Part shown: positions 27,146 through 32,050 of the stretch, piece by piece
How the letters are laid out: every line of letters begins with the position of its first letter
Position numbering within the stretch: the stretch's first letter is position 1
DNA from: JBDNJM01 sp041687755
GTDB lineage: Bacteria; Planctomycetota; UBA1135; GCA-002686595
NCBI GenBank assembly: GCA_041687755.1
Contig: JBDNJM010000099.1
Span: 1 to 32,050, forward strand
Direction of reading: 5' to 3'
DNA: 32,050 bases
Translations under genes and position numbers: made by a program
Notes under the pieces: model-generated
Databases searched by the model: none
What the model saw: the letters and a program-made list of their open reading frames with translations, nothing else
Told to the model about the DNA's origin: nothing

Positions 27146-27823
27146 ATGCACTCCCCGGAATCCCATTCCTCGCCCTCTTGCACCGCGCGCCTCCAGCGCT
27201 CGGTGGCGACCTCGACCACCTGCGCCTTCGCGGCCCTGCCCTGCCTGGCGCTCGGGTTCACGGGTCCGGCCTTCGCCTTCGCCGCCGCGGCGGGGGGCGC
27301 CGCGATCTGGGGCTGGGCGGGCCTCGGACGCATCGCTGAGAAGGAGCAGGCGATCGGGCGGCTGATCACCGAGCGCGATCGCTTCTTCTCTGTAGAGCGC
27401 GCCCAGGCCCTGCGCGCCGAGGCCGCCGAGCTGCGCCTGCGCCGCATGGGCGAGCGCGTGCGCGAGCTGTACTTCGAGTACGACGCGGAGGCGCGCAGCT
27501 TCGTATACCTCAGCCCGGTATTTGAGAAGCTCTTCGGCGTCAAGAGCGGCAGCGCCTACGCGGACGCGGAACGGATCTTCGAGCGCTTCGACGAGGCTCG
27601 CCGGCAGACCCTGCAGGCGGCCCTGGCCGAGGGCACCGGGACGGAGCGGGTGCGACTCGAGTTCAAGACGCCGGAGGGCCTGCTGCGGCGCGTCTCCCTG
27701 ACCGCCGAGGTCGACGCCGGCGACGCGCGCCTGGTGCGCGGGATCCTGACTTTGCTGCGAGTCGGGACCGGCCTGGCCCTGCCCGAGGGCCCCCACGCCG
27801 ACGAGCTGAGCCGGGCGGCCTGA
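27146..27823 (+). CDS. Membrane-associated PAS-domain protein without an output domain
   Basis: The protein has about 225 residues. After a Ser/Thr-rich N-terminus comes a hydrophobic segment (FAALPCLALGFTGPAFAFAAAAGGAAIWGWAGL, about 27-59), a coiled-coil (RIAEKEQAIGRLITERDRFF, AQALRAEAAELRLRRMGERV) and a PAS_3-type sensor domain (LYFEYDAEARSFVYLSPVFEKLFGV, then VRLEFKTPEGLLRRVSLTAEV). The protein ends after the PAS domain, with no kinase, cyclase or regulator attached, and none is adjacent. The ATG at 27146 follows an in-frame GTG at 27143. It could be a sensor that signals through a partner encoded elsewhere, or a truncated kinase. Confidence 0.7.
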   Translation: MHSPESHSSPSCTARLQRSVATSTTCAFAALPCLALGFTGPAFAFAAAAGGAAIWGWAGLGRIAEKEQAIGRLITERDRFFSVERAQALRAEAAELRLRRMGERVRELYFEYDAEARSFVYLSPVFEKLFGVKSGSAYADAERIFERFDEARRQTLQAALAEGTGTERVRLEFKTPEGLLRRVSLTAEVDAGDARLVRGILTLLRVGTGLALPEGPHADELSRAA

Positions 27824-28293
27824 GCGCTGGAGGGGGACTTAGCGCGCCCGAAAGCGACTGGACTCTTGAGACGCCAAGATCGGATGCATCAGCGGTGCTC
27901 AGCGCGGCCCGAACAGGCGACACCGATCGAACTCCGCTTGGCCGCCTCCCGTTAGCGAGGGCATTGGGGCGCCTACCGGACTCGTCTCCACCACGGATTC
28001 ACCTCGGGGGAGATCTCTCGGTCCGAAGCGCCATGGGCTGTGGGGCCTCGGTGGCGGACGAGCAGCTGCGGCCACAGCCGGGGGCGAGCCCCGCCTGTCG
28101 AAATTACTCGCGGGTTCAAGCAGGCCTGGGACTGGGCCACGGGGCGAACTGACCCTGGCCCTATCGCGCATACCGCAGCCTGGAGCCTCCCTGACCCGCA
28201 GCTCCAGTCCAATAATTCGAAGGCCGCTTGGCCAATGACGACGGTCTCGCATACGGTCGAAAGGGTCCCTGACCCCTTGCCCCGAAGAGACCA
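27824..28293. other. Intergenic region, no gene recognised
   Basis: About 470 bp without a convincing gene; open frames on both strands have arbitrary composition. Two short similar words occur (TCCCTGACCC at about 28189 and 28268). A purine-rich GAAGAGA, 4 bases before the ATG at 28294, is a plausible ribosome site for the FG-GAP gene. Confidence 0.5.
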
Positions 28294-29196
28294 ATGCTTG
28301 CAGCGATCACCCTCGCCGTCACCGCCCAGGCCTCATGGCCTGGACCGACCTACGCCCAGTCACAAGGATCCCCCCCCCCCTGTCCACTATTCGTGCAACG
28401 CTCCCGTGTTGCTGCAGGGTGGATCCTTCGACTGTGACTTCTGTACGGAACGGCCCACGTTCTACGCGCCTCACCGCGGAGCAGCCATCGCGGATGGCGC
28501 CGAGCTTTGGCCCGACTCCGAGGTTCTGGACGACCTCTTGGTCGGTGGCACCTCAGGGGTCTGGCTGAAGCCATTCGACGAGACCTGGCAGCAGCACACG
28601 GGAACGGTCGCCCTGTTCTCCGGCAGCACGGCCGGCGCTCCGAGTGGTGTCTCCAGCACGAGTTGCCGGGACGACGATGACGCGGCGCTGCGCATCGTCT
28701 CCGAGCAGTTCGGAGACCTGTTCGGGTTCGCGGTTTGCACAATTGGAGATCTCGAAGACGACGGGTACGACGAGTTTCTAGTCGGGGCCCCGAGGGGGCC
28801 CTTCGCTTTTCCCGGCCAGGTCGCGCCTTGGGAGGGCCGTGTTTACCTGTTCTTGTCCAGTGACTTCCAGAACTGGGGCACGTTCGATTGGGTCGGTGGC
28901 AACGGCTCGTGCAAACTTGAGTGTCAATCTTGCTCCGGCCCGAACCCTTGGCAGTGCGACTATCCCGGGCACTACTCTGCAGTGACTCGCGCCTCGGCCA
29001 TCCTCGAACCGCCCGCCCTCGATGTCTCCGGTGCCGGAGCGCAGTACTTTGGTTTTGCGCTCGAGAATCTGGGGGACTTAGACGGCGACGGCCTGGACGA
29101 AGTCGGCATCGGGGCTCCGCACAAGGACAATCGAACGACGAACCCTGCACTGGCGGCAGAATCCCCCGGTCGCTGCTACATCATCTCCGGACTCAA
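28294..29196 (+). pseudogene. Secreted FG-GAP repeat protein, frame broken at a poly-C tract and 3' end cut by an IS66 terminus
   Basis: The ATG at 28294 follows a GAAGAGA ribosome site and encodes a signal-like start (MLAAITLAVTAQASWPGPTYAQ). At 28370-28380 eleven Cs place the rest out of frame; with ten Cs the reading continues as PPPVHYSCNAPVLLQGGSFDCDF. Two integrin-type FG-GAP repeats follow (FGFAVCTIGDLEDDGYDEFLVGAP and FGFALENLGDLDGDGLDEVGIGAP). Each carries a calcium-loop D/E pattern, LEDDGYDE or LDGDGLDE. The frame then reaches GRCYIISGLK near 29195 and enters a remnant of an IS66 end, so the C-terminal repeats are missing. FG-GAP proteins usually have several more repeats forming a propeller. 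Either the gene is dead or the tract is a switch. Confidence 0.7.
28370..28380. repeat. Poly-C tract of 11 bases inside the FG-GAP gene
   Basis: A run of 11 Cs lies 25 codons after the start, just after the signal-like segment. Ten or thirteen Cs would restore the frame. Such tracts are known hot spots for slipped-strand changes and also for sequencing errors. Confidence 0.9.
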
Positions 29197-29248
29197 GAGG
29201 TACGGTCCGGCGCCCGCCCTGTCCAGGTGGGCTTCAAGCGACGCTTAC
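29197..29248 (-). mobile_element. Solo IS66-type right terminus (about 52 bp)
   Basis: The minus strand from 29248 reads GTAAGCGTCGCTTGAAGCCC and continues with ACCTGGAC, identical over 28 bases to 31845-31872 on the plus strand. Beyond the terminal repeat, about 17 of 24 further positions match the interior of the right-hand element. The coding ghost is VQVGFKRRL in both. The interior points left, but only about 52 bp of the element remain before the FG-GAP gene, so most of it was deleted. Confidence 0.75.
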
Positions 29249-31185
29249 CAAACTTCTAGCTCTCCTGTTGTGGGGTCCTGTTTGAGATCCCAGAGCATTC
29301 CTTCGGGAAGTAGGGCACTTGGCTCAACAAGCAGATAGCGCGCGCGAAGCTCCAGTGAACCAGCATGGCCTGGTTCTTGGCCGGGATCAATCGAGAGCTT
29401 GACCAGCTTGCCGCCCGGAAGCATAGCCTTAATCTCTATGGCGTGGGACATTTCTTTACCCGCCTCATCGAAGAGGGTCATGGAGCCTAACTGGTAGGGA
29501 GTGAGGCTGGGGGAAGAGTCTCCCAAGTTGATTATCTCTCCCCAGCTCTTGGAGAGCGCGAGGGACAGGACTTGAGGCCCAGCTGCCAGCGTTCGCTGGA
29601 AACTCAGGGGCCTATACCCATCAACATAAACGGTTCCGCTGACATTGCCGGATGGTGCGGCCCCTGTGGACGTCTCAGCGTTGAAGGCGTAGCGCCACTT
29701 GTCAGAGCAATCAAGAACAACGCGACTAGGCTTAAGGGGCGCATTTGTCAAGCCGTCGGTAGCATCGACGACAAATGTCGCGAAGCCGACAGTCGTGTTG
29801 CCGAGGTCGAGTATCTGATCCTGAACAATCTCTATCTCGCGCTCGATGCCGGCAAAAGGCATTGTGATGCGGTAGCGGCCCGGACGCTTTGAGGCCGAGA
29901 ACCGAAATGCGCTAGCGCTCATGCGCTCAAGGGAAAGACTGCTTGAGTCGCCGGTAAGGCCATGAGGGATAGCGTATATTCGGGCACTGTTGAGGTCGCC
30001 TTGGGTGACGGCCGTAAGCTCCGCAGGAAGCATGATGGTGCCGGTAGCGACTCCAGGCCTCCACTTGCGGTAGCCGTTCATGCTGAGGCCCAGGGTGATG
30101 GGGCCTTCAGAGGCATGGACGTCAAGCGGCCAGATTTCCTGGAGCACCTCGTGCTGACTCGGAGGGCAGTTGATAAGCTCGACAAAATATCGGCCGCTCG
30201 CTAGATCGGGTATCGGGCCAGACAAGTCCTCTTTGAGGGGGACAATCATCAGCGGCTTGAGGTGCAGCCCATGAGGGTCCTCTACAGAGAGCTTTAGCCA
30301 GGGGTGGCGGTAGTTAGATCCTTCGACTTCGCGCGGCTCAACATTAACCAGCACGCGCCCTCCCCGAGGTATCTCGATAAAGTGGGATCCAGCGGACGCA
30401 AATAGCGCGGGCACCTGAGAGCTGTAGGTCCACGCAAGCCCAGGGCCTCCTAGCCAGTGATGGCCTTTGCGGGCTATCGCGTAGGCGGGATCGCTAGCGA
30501 ATCTGCCAATTGGGATGACGCTTTCAAGGTCGGGTCCTGGGCGAACATCGCGGACATCAAAGTCTGCGTCCAATTTGAATGGGAGGGCAACGAGCGAAGC
30601 GTTGGTCCGCACCCCTTCACCCACAAGCCCCTGAGCCGCGAGCTCGCTTGCAGGCCAGGCTTGCACAAGAGCCCCGCCTCCCTCGTTAAGCGTTATGGCC
30701 TCCTCCATGAAGGTGAATGAGCCACCAGCGAACATGATGACCTCAAGCCACCAGGACTCCCCAGCAAGAAGCTCTTGAGGTATATTGGACTCCTTGGTGA
30801 GCGGGAAAATGTGAAGGGGGGCGGATCGGCCTCCTGCTCGAGCAAGCAACGCGCCTTTCTCGAAAGTGGAGGGCTTACTAGTGTCTAGCACGGCCGCATA
30901 CTCGAGAGTCTCGGGCTGAAGCGTCCTGTTGAGGGGGGAGAAGTCAAACCTCAGCCCGGGGCCGCTGGCAAAACTACGGGTAGGAGGGCTGGGTATTAAG
31001 GCCTCCTCAAAGGACTCCGAGGGCGGCTGTAGCGGTTTGGCAATTGCGCTATTGTGAGGAGTGACTGCCGGTGGCGCCGAACCCTTCGACGCTGCGGCCC
31101 TGGATGTGTACAGTAAAGAGAGAAGACCTACAATTGAGATAATGGCTAGGGCCAAAACCATTCCAGGTAACTTTTTGTTGCGCAT
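29245..31185 (-). CDS. Membrane-anchored beta-rich extracytoplasmic protein, unknown; stop codon in an IS66 end
   Basis: The protein has 646 residues from the ATG at 31185 (MRNKKLPGMVLALAIISIVGLLSLLY, a basic start and one helix). A longer start at 31233 would put 16 polar residues before this. The extracytoplasmic part has repeated beta-sandwich-like segments (GRVLVNVEPREV, GRYFVELINCPP, PGRYRITMPFAG, ATFVVDATDGL, GTVYVDGYRPLSF), reminiscent of carboxypeptidase-regulatory-like domains, but no enzyme motif. Its TAA at 29245-29247 is formed by the GTAAGCG terminus of the IS66 remnant, so the natural C-terminus may be lost. Codon and base composition are visibly less GC-rich than elsewhere in the window. 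It lies 73 bp downstream of the Cys-rich secreted gene on the same strand, probably one transcription unit. Confidence 0.7.
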   Translation of the reverse strand: MRNKKLPGMVLALAIISIVGLLSLLYTSRAAASKGSAPPAVTPHNSAIAKPLQPPSESFEEALIPSPPTRSFASGPGLRFDFSPLNRTLQPETLEYAAVLDTSKPSTFEKGALLARAGGRSAPLHIFPLTKESNIPQELLAGESWWLEVIMFAGGSFTFMEEAITLNEGGGALVQAWPASELAAQGLVGEGVRTNASLVALPFKLDADFDVRDVRPGPDLESVIPIGRFASDPAYAIARKGHHWLGGPGLAWTYSSQVPALFASAGSHFIEIPRGGRVLVNVEPREVEGSNYRHPWLKLSVEDPHGLHLKPLMIVPLKEDLSGPIPDLASGRYFVELINCPPSQHEVLQEIWPLDVHASEGPITLGLSMNGYRKWRPGVATGTIMLPAELTAVTQGDLNSARIYAIPHGLTGDSSSLSLERMSASAFRFSASKRPGRYRITMPFAGIEREIEIVQDQILDLGNTTVGFATFVVDATDGLTNAPLKPSRVVLDCSDKWRYAFNAETSTGAAPSGNVSGTVYVDGYRPLSFQRTLAAGPQVLSLALSKSWGEIINLGDSSPSLTPYQLGSMTLFDEAGKEMSHAIEIKAMLPGGKLVKLSIDPGQEPGHAGSLELRARYLLVEPSALLPEGMLWDLKQDPTTGELEVW

Positions 31186-31258
31186 AACTATTAAGTCAAT
31201 GTCTAGGGCACCCTTGTGGGGCAGCCTAGACATATTTTTTTTGAGGTTTCCCGGAAGC

Positions 31259-31654
31259 CTAGCAGCCCGTGCAGGCGCGCGTGATGGTCACTCCAGCAGG
31301 AACGCTCCATGTCGGCTTGTAGATGCCACTGCCACAAGGCGCGGATCCGAAGGTGGGGGAACCGCCTCCGTAGTTTGCGAAGGAAGTGCACTTGTCCTCG
31401 TTAGGGAAGGGAGGGCACGTCGCGCATTCACCAAAGAGGCTGTCGAGCATGGCGCCCTCGGCGGCGCTAGTCGCGTCGCCGCTACTACCCATGCAGGTGC
31501 CGGACCCCTCGGTGGCTCCACCAGGCGTGTTGGCGGGCGGATCGACGGCGCGCGTCGTCGTACCGCACGGTTGCTTGGGGTCTACGAGTTGGGCCTCCAC
31601 AGCCAATGCCGTAATAGAGATGGAGAGGATGGTGAGGATGTGCAGGATTTTCAT
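31259..31654 (-). CDS. Small secreted cysteine-rich protein, unknown
   Basis: The protein has 131 residues. The signal peptide is clear (MKILHILTILSISITALAVEA). The mature protein of about 110 residues has eight cysteines (QPC, GTC, GEC-ATC, DKC, APC, and a terminal ACTGC), an even number that suits four disulphides. The middle is Gly/Ser/Thr/Pro-rich with little predicted helix apart from AAEGAMLDSLFGEC. I know no family with this pattern. It precedes the large membrane-anchored gene on the same strand within the lower-GC segment, so the two may work together at the cell surface. Confidence 0.7.
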   Translation of the reverse strand: MKILHILTILSISITALAVEAQLVDPKQPCGTTTRAVDPPANTPGGATEGSGTCMGSSGDATSAAEGAMLDSLFGECATCPPFPNEDKCTSFANYGGGSPTFGSAPCGSGIYKPTWSVPAGVTITRACTGC

Positions 31655-31844
31655 TGTGCGCCTCTGGGTTTGGGGTTTGTGGTTGCTTGCTCGCCGCGCG
31701 CGGCTAGCACCCCTTTATGCTACACTCTGAGCCAATAATTTCTAGTGTAATGGCTTGCCATTGAAGAAAGAAGCAGCTAACAGGCTGGACCACCCGGTCC
31801 CGGACCGGGGCTGGGTAAAGCTTCCAATGTCTGGGCGAAGTTTC
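31655..31844. other. AT-richer upstream region of the Cys-rich gene
   Basis: This 190 bp stretch is less GC-rich than the rest of the window (for example CCAATAATTTCTAGTG near 31733-31748) and holds the probable promoter of the minus-strand pair. The last codons of the IS66 transposase frame run into it, ending at 31777. Confidence 0.5.
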
Positions 31845-32049
31845 GTAAGCGTCGCTTGAAGCCCACCTGGACATCGCCGACGCCGCCCTGTACCTCGCCG
31901 GCGGCGCTATAGACCCCGAGAAGGCGCTTCTCCGCGCCCCGCAGCCGCTCCCCGACTTCCGCCTGGAAGTGCGCCTTCCAGCCGTGCGGGGTGAGCTTCT
32001 TCACGTCAGTCTCGTGAGCGATCCGCACCAGCACGTCCGCCAGGTAGTC
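31777..32049 (-). pseudogene. tnpC: IS66 family transposase (TnpC), C-terminal end, partial at window edge
   Basis: The minus-strand frame enters from the right edge with DYLADVLVRIAHETDVKKL followed by TPHGWKAHF, which fits the C-terminal domain of IS66 transposases (YLxDVLxRI…ELLPHRWK). It then becomes low-complexity, runs through the terminal repeat as VQVGFKRRLRNF, and stops at 31777, 68 bp outside the element end. Only the last 90 residues are in the window, so integrity cannot be judged. The terminal repeat 5' of it on the plus strand supports the call. Confidence 0.6.
31845..31872 (+). repeat. IS66-type terminal inverted repeat (tnpC-proximal end)
   Basis: GTAAGCGTCGCTTGAAGCCC, continuing ACCTGGAC, starts at 31845 with the element interior to the right. 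It is an exact inverted copy of 29221-29248 and a close relative of 150-175. Confidence 0.8.
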
Positions 32050-32050
32050 C

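Noticed and set aside
27899..28294. Minus-strand 131-codon frame in the gap before the FG-GAP gene
   Set aside because: No signal, motif or ribosome site, and the composition is Pro/Arg-rich; treated as non-coding.

Overview
The window is high-GC DNA, about two thirds G+C by eye outside 29.25-31.84 kb. It carries single-strand gene runs, many secreted or membrane-anchored proteins of unknown function, FG-GAP repeats, an extracytoplasmic-function (ECF) sigma factor fused through a membrane helix to an extracytoplasmic domain, and an HNOBA-type signalling protein. This mix suggests a planctomycete or a relative, probably from an assembled environmental genome. That assignment is inference; there is no rRNA or other phylogenetic marker.

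Layout. 1-1.7 kb is a graveyard: the tail of one transposase, then the left end of an IS66-family element (terminal repeat plus tnpA and tnpB remnants), then a decayed host gene. 1.9-6.4 kb holds, on the plus strand, a CPA1-type cation/proton antiporter with a cytoplasmic nucleotide-binding tail, a large secreted protein, a strong hairpin and a small membrane protein. 6.5-25.2 kb is one long minus-strand block. Read in the direction of transcription it runs: class II CPD photolyase, iron-sulphur type photolyase, ATP-grasp ligase, HNOBA/response-regulator protein, MBL-fold exonuclease, ATP-dependent DNA ligase, Lhr-like helicase, SAM methyltransferase, a frameshifted membrane-anchored sigma factor, phosphoesterase PdeM, MogA-like molybdopterin adenylyltransferase, and a membrane polyferredoxin with a TPR tail. 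25.2-27.8 kb holds small envelope genes on both strands and an orphan PAS protein. 27.8-32 kb is disturbed again: an FG-GAP secreted-protein gene broken by an 11-C tract and cut at its 3' end by an IS66 terminus; a 2.6-kb lower-GC segment with two envelope genes; then another IS66 terminus in inverted orientation with the end of its transposase running out of the window.

How the genes fit together. The core is a DNA-repair island. All four parts of the ligase-associated DNA-damage-response set are present: exonuclease, ligase and helicase overlap by GTGA stop/start junctions, and PdeM lies about 4 kb downstream on the same strand. Two different photolyases sit upstream on that strand. Between the helicase and PdeM lie the methyltransferase and the sigma gene.

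The points most worth a second look are the sigma gene, whose reading frame is broken six times in or next to short G/C runs while its protein sequence stays coherent; the poly-C tract that could switch the FG-GAP protein; and the lower-GC segment bounded by inverted IS66 ends, one of which supplies the stop codon of a cargo gene. Indel errors in G/C runs in the source assembly are a real alternative for the first two.
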